Counted from the stretch's first letter, positions 23,040 to 35,220 are shown. The stretch is 64,000 nt of DNA from Kuschelorhynchus macadamiae (GCA_030620095.1 JAUTXW010000069.1:496001-560000); one strand, 5' to 3'. Notes: a model not told the origin generated them from the sequence alone. A program made the numbers and translations.

Positions 23040-24590
23040 TGACTATTTACAATTAGGATTTAATTTTTTTAGTGATGAATGAGATCCTAGACCACAATGT
23101 ATAATTTGGGATGAAGTTCTGGCCAACAGCAGCTTAAAACTATCACTTCTTCGTCGGCACCTCGAAACAAAGCATCCGGCATACAAAAATAAATATGTTG
23201 ATTATTTTAAACAAAAATTAAATAGTAAGCAACAAAACACTATCAATACTTTTGTATCCAGTTCAAAGGGGGATAACGAAAAGGCTCTTGAGGCATCATA
23301 CCGAGTAAGTTATAGAATTGCTAAGAGCGGGCAAGCGCATACAGGCAGATGCTTTGATAGGGCCATGTACAAAGGATATTACAAAGGGTATGCTTGGAGA
23401 AACGGCTGTGTCCAACAACACAGTATTACGAAGAATTGATGATATGGCAAAATGCGTAAAAATGAAAAATAAAAACAATTTATTATGCGATCTAACTTGA
23501 CGAATCCACGGATGTGGCAAACCTTGAACTTTTGCTAGTTTATGTCGTATATATTTCATGGGTCTATTCAAGAAGACATATTATTTGTACATTTTTAACA
23601 TGATCAATGGTTATTTTGAAGAACATGAAATAAAGTGGTCTTTTTGTTTGAGTATTTGCACAGAACGTGCAAAATCAATAACAGGAAATTAGTCGGGTCT
23701 TGTTGCACGAGTAAAGAGGATCAATCCAAGCATTGAGTTGACACATTGCTCCATCCATCGACAAGCTCTTGCATATAAGCGTATTCCTCAAGAATTAAAT
23801 AGTGTTTTAACTGATGCTGTTAAAATTGTTAACTTTATTAAATCGCGCCACAAATCCAAGATTATTTAAGGTTCTTTCTAAAGACTTTGGAAGCCATGTT
23901 ACATTACCACTCTATACTCCATTAAATGGCTTTCTCGTGGTAAGATTTTAACCCGCTTGTTTGAACGAAATCTCAAATTCAGGCATTTTTGGTTCAGCAT
24001 CCATTTAATTTATCACCTCTTATATTTGACCCCCCTCTGGCTACAAAACTTGCTTATTTGGCTTATATATTTTCAAAATTGAGAGAATTAAATGTATCTC
24101 AAGGACCTAGTGTCACTATTTTTAATGTCCATAACAGAATTGAGGGCTTATTAAAATCGGGTTAGAATTCAGTGTTTGAAAATAAATGAGATTGAATGTT
24201 TTGGATTTATTAGTGGCCTTTTTTCAGAAAATAATTGGGAGCTTAATGAAGACGTTAAAAGATCTTCTTAAGCAACTTCAAACAACTTTTAGGGATTACT
24301 TTCCAGTACAATCAGAAGTAAATAAATGGATCCGCAACCATTTGACTTTATTATTTCAAGTGCACTATTAACTTTTCATGAGAAAGAAAGATTAATTTTG
24401 TCTATCCGCTAACAATTCTTTAAAAATTATGTTTAGGGAAAAACAGTTGATTGGCTTTTGGCTAACTTTAAAACAGAACTACTCTATCGGAAAAGGCAGT
24501 TAAAGTTTTGTTACCATTTTGCACAACGCATTTACTGAAAAGAGATTTTCAATATATACTTACCTTAAGACTTAGTTTGTCATATTATTA
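23040..24590 (+). pseudogene. hAT (Buster/ZBED5-like) transposase, decayed
   Basis: A BED zinc finger near 23098-23172 reads CIIWDEVLANSSLKLSLLRR then HLETKHPAY. The second Cys of the CxxC pair is Trp here, while the two His are kept. After a linker (KYVDYFKQKLNSKQQN) come the family's conserved segments in changing frames: RIAKSGQAH, KDITKGMLGE-like, a degenerate STDVANLELL, HGSIQEDILFVHF, and a run corresponding to SGLVARVKRINPSIELTHCS and HRQALAYKRIPQELNS (about 23695-23805). A small intact frame 24186-24371 lies near the C-terminus (DYFPVQSEVNKWIRN), and LPFCTTHLTEKRFSIYTYL at 24505-24565 is the hAT dimerisation motif. Many stops and shifts make it non-functional. The family includes domesticated vertebrate ZBED5/SCAND3-like proteins, but nothing here suggests domestication. 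Confidence 0.85.
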
Positions 24591-24909
24591 TATAGAACCA
24601 GATTTTAAATTTCTTTGTCATTCAAGCAAGCACAAGTGTCACATTAAAAAATAGTGAAGTAGCTATGTTTATTACTGTGTTACTAATGTTTTAATGAGAT
24701 TTTAAGTTTTTGTGTTTATTTCAGTTATTTGTTTTAGCTCGTAAGTTGTTTATTGTTGCATTATCCGTAAATATTGTACCCACATTTGTATAAGTAGACT
24801 TTGTCACAAATGTTTCTAGTTTTAACCTGCTGGTTATTGTTTTATTGTTGTCGTTAATAAGGATGATATTGGGATTTATGCGAGTAATATACATATTTTT
24901 AGCATTTTC

Positions 24910-26430
24910 ACTTCCCTCATAAAAGGGGAACTATTTTTATCGTGAAAAATCACCCTCAAAATTTTTTCAGATCTTTATGTTTCAGGGTCCCTAGATGCCG
25001 AAAAACTGCCCGTTCGCGGCATAGCTAAAAAAATACTTACCCGATTGACTTCAAATTTTGGTCAAAAATTAAGGGACACATGGGGATGACCTGGTAACAT
25101 TTGGGTAAAAATCCAATATAGCAAAACAAAATGGTGGCCTAGTGAAACGTTAAAAAAATATTATTAAGAAAATCCTTACCCAATTTATCTCAAATTTTGC
25201 ACAAAAGTCTAGTATTATGTAGAAATTAAGAGTTAAAATTTTGGTATGAATCCAAGGTGGCAAATCAAAATGGCGGTTTAGTGAAATGTTAAAAAAATTA
25301 TTAATGCTTATTCAATTTATCTCAAATTTTGCACAAAAGTCTACTATTATGTAGGAATAAACTGGTAAAATTTTGGTACGAATCCAAGGTGGCGAATCAA
25401 AATGGCGGCATAATAAAATATTAAAAAGTTCAACCTGAACTACTTAATGAACTAATTTCAAATTGTGTGCCATAACTAATTGTAGTATAGAGATGAATTA
25501 TTAAAGGTGTGGTACTAATTCAAGATGGCGGAACAAAATGGCGGCCGAATAAAATTTGTGTATTCTCAAAAAATCACCCTCTCAGGTTTTATATATCTTC
25601 GCGTTTTGGCATCCCTAGAACAAGATGGCGGCCTAGTGAAACTACTTCTTCTTACTTCAAATTTTACTCAAAAATTAAGACTCATGTGGGGATGACCTGG
25701 TAATATTTTGGTAAAAATCAAATATGCCGTAACAAGATGGCGACCTAGTAAAACGTTAAAAAATTATTACTAAAAAAAACTAATTATCCAATTTATCTCA
25801 AAATTGCAAAACAATAAAGTGTTAATAAGAATGGACTGGTAACATTTTGGTATGAATATAAGGTAGCAAAACAAAATGTCCGCCTAAGAAAATATTTAAA
25901 AAACTAGTCTGAAAAAACTACTTTTTAGATTAATATCAAATTTTGTGCAAGCTTTAAGTGTGATATAGAGATAAGCTGGTAAAGTTTTATTACGCATTCA
26001 AGATAGCGGAACAAAATGTCGGCCAAATAACATGTTAAAAAAATTAACGTAAAAAAATCTTATTGAATTGACTGTAAATTATGGAAACATATGATATAAG
26101 GATAAACTGGTGCAAATTCAACATGACGTAATAAAATTGCGGTGTGAGTCAATGTAAAAACTAAGTACTTCTTGAGTTCATTTTAAATATTGTCCAAAAT
26201 CAAGTGTGGCATAGGTAGAAACTGGTAATATTGGTAGGGATCCAATATATCGGAACAAAATGGCGTCCAATAAAAATGTGTGAAAAGAAAGTATATATGT
26301 GTTCCTAAATAACTATGTACTGCACTAAATTGGTTCACACTTCACTATTCCTAATAAAAGGAAACATCCGAGGATATATATATAGGATAATGAGAGTTCC
26401 GGATAAAGGAAAAATACCGATTTTTTTTAA
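24910..26430 (+). repeat. 135-bp-monomer family, copy F (plus, near complete)
   Basis: Head from ACTTCCCTCATAAAAGGGG (24909) through ATCACCCTCAAAATTTTTTC and CCGATTGACTTCAAATTTTG. Nine monomer marks of the AAAATGGCGG type lie at about 25131, 25270, 25402, 25538, 25737, 25876, 26017, 26135 and 26260. Most spacings are 118-141 bp; the 199-bp gap near 25560-25660 holds a partial second head (AAATCACCCTCTCAGG). The tail contains GAGAGTTCCGGATAAAGG and TACCGATTTTTTTT (to about 26428). Inserted in the hAT element. Confidence 0.85.
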
Positions 26431-26591
26431 ATTTTATTTGTGCAGTTTTTTTCATGTGTTTTATCTAAAATAAATATGTGTGTTATACAATGGTTGTATA
26501 TATAACGGATACCTAATATACTGGGGGTTGCCAAAAAAAAAATGGCAGGCGGTGCGCAGTGGAAAAAAGGTTGTGAACTGCTGATTTAGGG

Positions 26592-28070
26592 TATAAAAGA
26601 TCAAATCAAAAAAGTTCATAACTTTAGTCAAAAATATGTAGCTTATAGGTTAGTAATTAATATAGGTGTATGTTTGTAAGAGAGTCATTATTACTAAATA
26701 AGTTTCAAACAAAAGAAGAACTGTTAAATGAGTCTTTAAAAAAGAAAGGACATGGTTGTTGGATTTAATCTAACAAAATATTTTTTTATTATAATCGTCC
26801 ACTGAAAATAATATTAAAAATTTGAAATTCGAGTTTTTTCACAATTTTCAAAATTTAATAGGAGAATACTAACCAATAATATTAAAAATTTACTTAAATT
26901 ACTTTAAGTATAAAGGCACAAACCTGTAGGTCATACATTTAGATATTCTAATTTTTATGTTTTACACTCTGCGCTAATACCCCACTCTAGTGTCGTAACA
27001 AGAATTATATGTAAATCTCTAAATATTATCTGAATTTGCATTTTAAGTAGCGGTGAAAGATGCTTTTACCAATTATACCTTTTCTAAAAACTCTTCTATA
27101 AGCTTTTATAGTACCGTATCTAACGCTTCGTAAAAATCAAGGAAGTAATGTCAGAATTAACATCACGAACTTTTTCAACCAAAATCTGTTTAAGCCGAAT
27201 GAACTGATTTAGTTACTCTATAACAACAGAACTATAAAATATTGTGTTGCATATGAAAATTTATAAAAATATTTTTTCTAAAAAAGATGCTAATGTTTAG
27301 TATCAAAAATGATCCTTTACCAGAGAATGTTTTGTATCAAAAATGATCCTATGCTAACGCCTTTAGCTATATTTTCTGTGGTAATGCGATTAATATCGAA
27401 AATGGAAAAATAACTGTGAAATAAATCAGTTAAAGTAGTAAAGTTGAATGAAAATGTTGCTAGTACGAATATAAAATAATTTGTTACGTACAAAACTACT
27501 GACTGAAAGTCACCGTGCTAATATTCTTATGAGCAATTATACATGTTATATTATTAAGTAGCACTTGTTCATAGCTAACATAAAAATTTCATACTTGGCG
27601 ACCATACAGAATTTCTCTAATGGTAAACCATCTAAACCTTGATGCATATTATGTCACGCACACTAAGCTTACATTAGTCCTTACTTCATGTCGACAATCT
27701 TTGTCGCAATCGGATAAAAATTACAACAAATTACAAAGCACTTGCGGTTTTACCGTTTACAAGCTTTAGGCAAAATGAAAAACTATGGCCGTAGAACCGT
27801 GATAGGTATCCTGGGGCTCCGACCTTTAAGTACTACTTTTGATGTAATATTTTTGTTATCTGTCACTTCTGGAGGTTTGCTAATAATTGGTTGTGTATAG
27901 ATAGTTGCACATGATTGCTATGCTAAAGGTCGTATAGCGCCTGCAATAAAATGAAATAAACAGGACTTTTATTCTCAAAATTGGCAGCTTATAATATATT
28001 CCTTATTATTTATGCTTTTAGTTCTAATGAAAATGAGTTTTAATATTAGTTTTAAGATGGTAGAGAGATT
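26592..28070. other. Unassigned intergenic DNA
   Basis: No gene recognised. A short direct repeat, TATCAAAAATGATCCT, occurs at about 27301 and 27336. Confidence 0.45.
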
Positions 28071-28074
28071 TTTG

Positions 28075-28480
28075 AAAATATTGAAGTTTTAGGGTCCTTA
28101 AACCCCAAAAAACATGTTCTTTCATTTTCGTCGGTCTGTGGGTTTACCTTCCTGCGGCATTATAGCTCAAAAACATTTTATTCGATTGACTTCAAATTCT
28201 GGTCAAAAATCAAGGATCACATGGGGTTGAAATGGTAACATTTTCGTAAAAATCCGATATGGCGATACTCCTTTTCTTAAAATAAAACCCTGTTTTTATA
28301 GAGGAAAATAATAAATGAGATAATACATTTTTTATAGACTACGTAAGTGAAGTTATAAAAAATAAATAATAGTAATAGTAATATAAAAGTAAATTTTTAA
28401 AAAATCGATAAATTGGCTTTACCCGGATTTTCCCTCTTTATGAATCCTTTCTGCAACCTATAGTAATTTACTAATTTTTA
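28075..28480 (+). repeat. 135-bp-monomer family, copy G (plus, short)
   Basis: Head (TTTTAGGGTCCTTAAACCCC, CGATTGACTTCAAATTCTGG, CACATGGGGTTGAAATGG) joined directly to the second tail type (GAGGAAAATAATAAATG, TATAGACTACGTAAGTGAAG, AATCGATAAATTGGC, TTTACCCGGATTTTCCCTC). The core monomers are almost entirely missing. Confidence 0.7.
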
Positions 28481-28499
28481 GTTCCCTCGTAACCGAGAA

Positions 28500-28690
28500 G
28501 TATCCCCACCACTATTTTTCCTAGTCTTAACGTTTCAGGACAGCCAAAAAAAAATGTTATCTCAATTCCTGATTTTCTCTCGGTCTGTCTATTTGTCAGT
28601 CTCTGACTTTTCTCGGCATTCCTAAAAAACTACTTGTCCGAATGGCAAAATAAAATAGGAACTAGTGAAATCTTAAACATGTAATTACTT
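28500..28690 (+). repeat. 135-bp-monomer family, copy H (head fragment)
   Basis: TCGGTCTGTCTATTTGTCAG, CGGCATTCCTAAAAAACTAC and a fragment of one monomer. Adjacent to copy G in the same orientation. Confidence 0.6.
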
Positions 28691-29320
28691 ATTAGGTGAT
28701 TTTTTTTTTCGTGAATCGGAAACCGATTGTTTCTCCCCTATGGATGCCGTCCTAGGTGGTGACACCGTTTACATTTATGTTAGCGCCGAACCTGGTTATA
28801 AATTAGGTTAATATTCATTTAGTTACTCCAGCTACATATATAACAATGTTTAAGGGCCAAATCATAAACACACAAGTATATTTTTAAATAAAATATTCAC
28901 TAGTTCAGTTTACTTTTTTTTAACCTTGGTGTTTTATTTTGAACTTAAAGGCCTAAATATAATTAACTAAAAATTAAACTAAAGAAAAATATTTGCTGGT
29001 CATTTTATGAATTTATTTTTCTTAAAACTTATGAGAGTCGCTTATCCATATAACATAGAATAATATTACAAAGATTTGGCTTCTTTATCTATTGCGAAAT
29101 TGTATAGTATAATGCTAGACCCAAGGTTATCAGAACCAATAAAAAACAAATTCCATTACTGCGCTGCTCGTGATAATACAAATCTTACACGCGAAGACAA
29201 ATTAAGAAAACAAAAATGAATCTTTACGCCAACTCTGTTAAAATTTCTTGCAATATAAAAAATAAGATTTGTAGTATCTATAAAACCAAAAAAGTTGTTC
29301 ATATGTTACCTAAATCCACG
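28691..29320. other. Unassigned intergenic DNA
   Basis: No gene or family recognised. Confidence 0.45.
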
Positions 29321-29329
29321 CACACGCTA

Positions 29330-30480
29330 TTATTGTTTTTCCGAAGAATTTTATTCGACGCCATTTTGTGCCACCATATTGGATTCGAACCAATATTTTA
29401 CTAGTTTCTTCCTAAGCCATTGATTTTCCGGCATAATTCAAAATAAATTGAATAAGTAGTTTTTCTCAACACTGACTTTTTTTAAATTGCACTAGATTGC
29501 CATCTTGTTCCGTCATGTTGAATTCATACCAAAAATGTTAGCAGTTTATTCGTATATCGCATCTTATGTTTGTGCCAAATTTGAAATCAATTGAATAAGT
29601 AAGCTTTTTAACGTTGATTTTTTAAACATTATAGTATTTGTTCGCCAATTGTGCCGTCATCTTGAATTCGTACCACAATTTTTCAAGTGCATCTTTATAT
29701 ATCACTTAATTCTGCCAGAAAATTTTCAATCAACCTATTAAGTAGTTTTTTTCAGGTTGACTTTTTTAAATATTTTATTAGGCTGTCATTTTAATTTGCC
29801 ATCTTTAATTCGTACCAAAATGTTAGAAGTTCATTCCTATTTAACATTGGATTTTTGTGCAAAATTTGAAGGAAACTGGATAATTAGTTTTTTAGTAATA
29901 ATTTTTTAACAATTTACGAGGCTGCCATTTTGTTCCAACATATGGGATTTTTACCAAAATGGTACCAACAATCTAAAGTAAATCAGGTAAGTAGTTTTTT
30001 AGTTATTCCGCGAACTGTCAGACAGACAGACCGACTGATTCAAAAAAATCATGTTTTTTATAGATATGTAAAAACCTGGGCGGGCAGTTTATTGTTGAAC
30101 CGTTTATTTCGCCATCTGGGATTGGTACCAAAAATTTAAAGTTTATTCCTATGTAATACTTGAATTTGATCCAAAGTTTGAGGTAAATTGGATCAGTAAT
30201 TTTTTGGTAATATATTTTTTTACCATTTCACTAGGCCGCCGCACTATGGTACCACCATAATGGATTTTTACCAAAGTATTACCAGGACATCCCCACATGA
30301 CCCTTAATTTTTTGAAGTCAATCGGGTAACTAGTTTTTTGCTATGCCGCGAACAGACAAACAGTCCGACTGAAAGACCGAAGGAATAGAGAAAACATATA
30401 GTGACACTAAAACATGAAGATCTCTAAAAACCTGCGGGGTGATTTTTTCACGATTACAACACTTCCCTCTTACTAGGAAA
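29330..30480 (-). repeat. 135-bp-monomer family, copy I (minus)
   Basis: Reverse-complement monomers (GACGCCATTTTGTGCCACC near 29358, then about every 130 bp), ending in the reverse-complement head: GCGAACTGTCAGACAGACAG near 30011 (internal partial head), a second head near 30340-30440, and TTTTTTCACGATTACAACAC with ACTTCCCTCTTACTAGG at the right edge. Two partial heads suggest a fused or unequal-exchange product. Confidence 0.8.
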
Positions 30481-31880
30481 ATAAAAATACAAACGCATAA
30501 CTTCAAAGAAATAATAGTTTTTGTTTTTTTTTTACAGAAATTATTTCTATATTTCTAAAAAAAAAGGTATTTCAATTTATATTTGAATACTTTTTTTATG
30601 TGGTCACTGGATACTAATACTAAAGTATTCGTTACTTGAATATGTTTTAACAGTACCCCAACCCATCTCTGTTAAATGTAAGAAAGTTTTAATAGAAACT
30701 TAATAACCATCATCCCCTAACATAACAAAATCAAAATATTTTCCCATTACTTTGGCATTTCGTAATTTCAACAAATAAGGCAATAAATTGGCCAAGTCAC
30801 TTTGCCGTATAATTAGATAATTAATATTCTCCATAGTAAAACCTAAATTATTAACACCATTAAGATAATGTTTCAATTAGCCAGTCGATAATAAAAGGAA
30901 AACAGACATAAATCATTCCTCTGATTTTATTTGTGCAAATTATAAGCATTTCGCGAAAATTCTATACTTATTTATCCCATAATTGCTTTATTTGGTTGAT
31001 CCTGGCTTTTGATTGGAACTGTAACAAAACACGTATAAAAACCATCATATAACATTGGATCATCATCGTCTACGCCTGTGCAAAAAAAAAAACAAAAATG
31101 TGGGTTTGTTGATTCAGATCATTTAAAAACTCCAAATAATACCAAATAAGACCTGTAATGCATAGTTTGTGTTGCGATAATTTCCAATATCTCTGCGTGG
31201 TCTAAAGAGTTTGACAGATTAAAGTTGGTGCATGATCTAAAATTGACTTTTCAAATATCAAATTCAATCAAATACCAAAAAATTACTTATCAAATACAAA
31301 AAAACCATATAGGGAAAAGTTGTGTATCTTTTTAAACTTTATCCAGGTACAGATTTGGTTGACATGAGTAAGTTGAATTTTCCAAGTATAGTAACAATGT
31401 CAATCAGTTCATTGGCAGTTTACCGCGAAGAAGTTTTCGGCCTTCCTATGACTGTTTTTAACTTTCAACTGATATTACTCTTTCAATTTTTTTGTGATTC
31501 TTGGAATCACTGGGGCAGTTATGGGTTTCGTGGATAGTGTCGGTTAAAGGGTAAAGTTGCTTCTGCAGCATTATCACCATGTATCACCTAATTCAGGTCA
31601 GAATAGTTTTGTTTAACTTCAGTTAAAAAACACTTAAAGCAAAATATTCTGGTGAATGATTTTTATGATATTATTCCATCAAATTTAATCATATTTGGCC
31701 TAAAATTCTCTTAAATTAATTTCGTTATAATATAAATTGACGAAAACAAATTTATAGTATCTTTTTTAGGAAATCGGAATATCAATATATTTGTATGTGT
31801 GTCTTTTATTAGAACGTTAAAATGATAAAAAATAAACTAAAGGTCAGAAAATGCCTAAAATATGGAAAATTGCATTTTTT
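30481..31880. other. Unassigned intergenic DNA
   Basis: A 71-codon plus frame (31322-31537) has no recognisable family and no clear splice context. I do not call it a gene. Confidence 0.4.
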
Positions 31881-31881
31881 T

Positions 31882-32810
31882 CATTTCCTTGTAAAGTAAA
31901 TTATTGAAATCGTGAAAGAATCACCCTCTGAGATTTTTTCGGATTCTAACATTTCAGGGTCCTTAAATGTCTAAAAACATGTTTTCTCAATTCCATTCGT
32001 CTGTTCGCATCATATCTACAAAACTACTTATCTTTTTGAATTCTTTAATTAAAAATTAAGGGTTATAATATGGGGATGAGATGGTAACATTTTGATAAAA
32101 ATCCAATATGGCGAAACAAAATAGCCACGTGACAAAATATTAAAAAAGTTATTACTAGAAAACTCCTTATACAATTTACCCAAAAATGTGCAAACAAATT
32201 AGTTGTAAAATGACGATGAACTAATAAAATTTTGGCATAAATCCGTGATGGTTGCCTAAGAAAATGTTAGAAAAAATCAAAGTAAATAAACTATTTCAAT
32301 CGATAAAATTTTACACAAAAATCTAGTTGTTATATAGATATAAACTGGTAAAAGTTTTGGTATAAATTCAAGATGGCGTAACGAAATGGCGGTCTATTTA
32401 AATGTTTATAACATCTTTGAAAAAATTATTTAATCAATTAATTTATTTTGAAATTATGCACAAGAATCATAGAATTTTTAAAATAACAGTATTAAAAAAT
32501 TGCTCATCCAGTTGAAATTTTGTACAACCATCAAAATGGCGCTTTAATTAAATGTTTTTTACCTCAAATTTTGCATAAAACGGAAGTGTGAAACAGAGAT
32601 GAAATGATAAAACTTTGTCAATTGTACATAGCAAAACACAATGTCGACCTAGTTAAATGTTAAAAGGCCGGTAAAATTCCATTTCCTAGAATTAGGATCT
32701 CCTTTTTATGGATGAAAATACTCAATCATAATTGATTTTTTATAGATTATGTAAATAAAATTACAAAAAATAAAAAAATTAAGATAAAGTAATAACAAAT
32801 AAAAACAAAT
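31882..32810 (+). repeat. 135-bp-monomer family, copy J (plus)
   Basis: Diverged head (ATTTCCTTGTAAAG, GAATCACCCTCTGAG, GATTTTTTCGGATTC), monomer marks GAAACAAAATAGCCACG, AACGAAATGGCGG and ATCAAAATGGCGC, and the second tail type (TTTTATGGATGAAAATAC, TATAGATTATGTAAATAAAA). Confidence 0.75.
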
Positions 32811-32959
32811 TATAACAAAAGTTATAGGTATTGGAGTAACGAACCAGTGGTTTTATTTAAACAGGTATGTAGGTATGGTAAGTTAAAGTGTTTGTATGTG
32901 CGTATGTGAGATAAAAAACATGTTTGTAGACAAAATAAATATGAAGAAAAATAAATTTT

Positions 32960-33385
32960 AAAAATCGATAAACTGGCATTTACCCAGAATATCCCTCGTA
33001 ACGAATTCCCCCACACACAGTGGCGTATTTATTTTATATATTTTTATTAACCCCTCCAAAGCTTGTAAATCTAGACAAAATTATTTTATAAAAAGACATT
33101 ACGATCAGAAAAGTGAGGACCTTTTTGTTTCTTTCAGCCCCCTCCCCCCACCCCAGGAATACATTCTAAATACGCCACTGCACACACCAATAAGACAGTT
33201 TATATATACATATATAATAATAATATTAATAATATTTCTTTACAAATAAAACAATAAATAATACATTTAAATAAATTGTAACATTATATAGAAGCATAAA
33301 AGGAGCTATTTACTTGGCAATAATGTTTGTGGGGGAATCCGTTACGAGGAAAGTTCCGGGTAAAGGGACTTTTCCGATTTTCTTT
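32960..33385. repeat. Inverted pair of monomer-family tails
   Basis: AATCGATAAACTGGCATTTA and ATATCCCTCGTAACGAATTC (32963-33010) are mirrored by GGGGGAATCCGTTACGAGG and AGTTCCGGGTAAAGGGAC (33331-33372). The arms are about 50 bp and the spacer about 320 bp. The spacer holds the MITE at 33018. Confidence 0.65.
33018..33180. mobile_element. hAT-type MITE, 163 bp
   Basis: Perfect 13-bp terminal inverted repeats CAGTGGCGTATTT / AAATACGCCACTG. The flanking 8-mers CCCACACA and CACACACC agree at six of eight positions, compatible with an 8-bp hAT target duplication in a CA-rich target. No coding capacity. Confidence 0.75.
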
Positions 33386-33650
33386 TAACTTCAGTGCCTA
33401 AAGTTTTTTTTAAGCCCTAGGTTGAAAAGTAGCCACTTTCCGCCGGATCTTTGTCTTAATAAATAAAATATTTTGCGGACAATGCCCTGTTATGTAAATC
33501 ACATGATTAAGCTATACTTCGTTCCTAGCTATTTTGCCAAATACGGTGTCAAAACCGATTATAAATAAGGTTAGCGTTCTTGTCTGTTATTGCTGCGTAC
33601 CTTAAAGTAGTTTTGCGAGGTTTTTTAATAAGTTTGTCTGTTCGACTAAA

Positions 33651-33858
33651 GCCTCTTTCAGACGAAGCTGGTTTAACCCGCTCTCACTTTTTTGCGCTGG
33701 CCCACCAAATTACTTAAGAGCTGCTATTTTCAATTAACTTTTTCACACCGAGCGTCTATGCCCCGTGTGAAACATTAACTGAATATAGTAGCCTTTAATT
33801 TAGCCGGACTCGAGCAAAGATGTAGACACGGATTACACCCGCTTCGTCTGAAAGAGGC
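33651..33858. mobile_element. MITE with perfect 18-bp inverted ends
   Basis: GCCTCTTTCAGACGAAGC at 33651-33668 is perfectly inverted at 33841-33858, and similarity continues to about 30 bp with three mismatches. The inside is unusually GC-rich for the region and holds a further TTTCACAC/GTGTGAAA inverted pair. Target duplication not clear; superfamily not assigned. Confidence 0.75.
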
Positions 33859-35040
33859 CTGAGGATTACAATGACATGAACATTGCCAATAACAATGCGA
33901 ATTTTATGACGTCTTTAAATAGTTACCTTGTATCATTTTGTCGTTGATATCGAAGTGGCAAATTACATTTACTTGAATAACCGAAAATAATAACGTGTTG
34001 TACAACTGTACAAGATACAAAATAATCAAAATTAAATTACACCTATTTAAAAAATTGATTTGGTTGACATTTGAAAGGTCCGCGAGATTTCAATGCTGCT
34101 ACTTGAAAGGGGAGAATGCGATAATTTTTATCAATTAGCATCAAAAAATTTATTCTGATTCGTAATTATTAAAATAACAAAATGTTCCAGTCAGTTTTTG
34201 TAATGACGCAGCGCGCGTCTTGATTCGTATTTGACTTTATCGACCTGCGATTAAAAGATAAAAGATAAAGTTTCGTATTTAAAAACGTATATAAAATTTC
34301 GTGTCTAATAAAATGTTGGATTGGTATTAGGATCAATTTAGTATTTAAGCCAGAAAAAAATCTTTTATAAACTGCTCGTCAGATACAATGCAATTTTAGT
34401 ATCGTCATACATTGCCCCCATAATACTCGCTACATTCGAAAAAAAATGTATTATTATTATTATTATAGCGGAAAGACGTGTGCGCGATTGCTTCTTCATG
34501 TCTAACAATTTTGACATGTATCATTTGCCATCCAAGCTAATGAAAAAAAAAAGAAATGGTAAAAGTTGAATTAGAGATATGGAAAAGTTGTATAAGAAGA
34601 AAATCTTTAGAATTGGATTTTACATTAATTTGAAAGTTAAATTTTTTTGAATAATTCCGAGCCGATGAAAAAAATAGTATGCACCTAAAAATAAGTTTAT
34701 AAAAGCAGGCAGAAGTTATTTTTCCTACCAACTACTTGACAAGCTTTTATTTTCTATTACTAGTAAAATAAATAATTATATTTTCTCGGTTCTAAGTGCA
34801 GCAATGACTTATTGCTCACAAACTCCATTTTCCTTAATTGGAGCATGCTCTAATTGCAATTAACCAAATCATTCTAATATTTATTTTATATTCAAAAAAT
34901 TTATTCTCGTTGATTTTTTTGCCTTTTTAAAGCGTGCCATAATTTTAACATAAATAGGATTATTAATACGTTTTACTTCTACATTCTCATTAAAGTAACA
35001 TTGGTGACGTCATTGAATATGTAAGAGTATAATCAAAATT
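33859..35040. other. Unassigned intergenic DNA
   Basis: A short CpG-rich patch near 34205-34250 (ACGCAGCGCGCGTCTTG) and an (ATT)5 run at 34450. No gene recognised. Confidence 0.4.
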
Positions 35041-35054
35041 TATTACTCCTGGTG

Positions 35055-35220
35055 TGAACTACGTAACTTCACGGATAGAACGTTTGCCTTGCAGTGTGTA
35101 GGGGTTGGGTTCGATTTCCATCGGGTGGTGAAGTGACACCACTGTTACCAGAGCCACGACCTTATTAATAATGTCATGTTCTAATAAAAGAATAAGAAAT
35201 CCGGCACGCGCACGATACTT
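35055..35220 (+). mobile_element. tRNA-derived SINE
   Basis: A degenerate A-box region (ACGTAACTTCACGGATAGAA, CGTTTGCCTTGCAG) is followed by a near-perfect RNA polymerase III B box, GGTTCGATTTCC (35108-35119), about 40 bases on. The 3' body (TGAAGTGACACCACTG) is unrelated to a tRNA, and there is no proper acceptor stem, so this is a SINE and not a tRNA gene. The end is uncertain: an AATAAAAGAATAAG stretch near 35180 may be the tail. Confidence 0.65.

Larger units (their letters stand above)
22819..26583 (+). mobile_element. Buster-type hAT element with nested insertion
   Basis: Left end TAGCGGTTCCCAACCTGTGG (22819-22838); right end, read in reverse complement, CAGCAGTTCACAACCTTTTT (up to 26583). 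Target duplications are ATCTAAGT (22811-22818) and ATTTAGGG (26584-26591). They have diverged but both fit nnnTAnnn, the Buster signature. The internal gene is a BED-finger hAT transposase pseudogene. A monomer-family element at 24910-26430 is inserted downstream of the gene, so the hAT is older than that insertion. Confidence 0.75.

Noticed and set aside
25509..25703. Open frame read as a repeat protein of the monomer family
   Set aside because: Monomer lengths are not multiples of three and frames are not kept between monomers, so no protein is encoded.
31322..31537. 71-codon frame as a small gene
   Set aside because: No family, no splice context and no supporting composition.
35055..35130. 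tRNA gene
   Set aside because: There is a good B box and a weak A box but no acceptor stem or full cloverleaf; fits a SINE.
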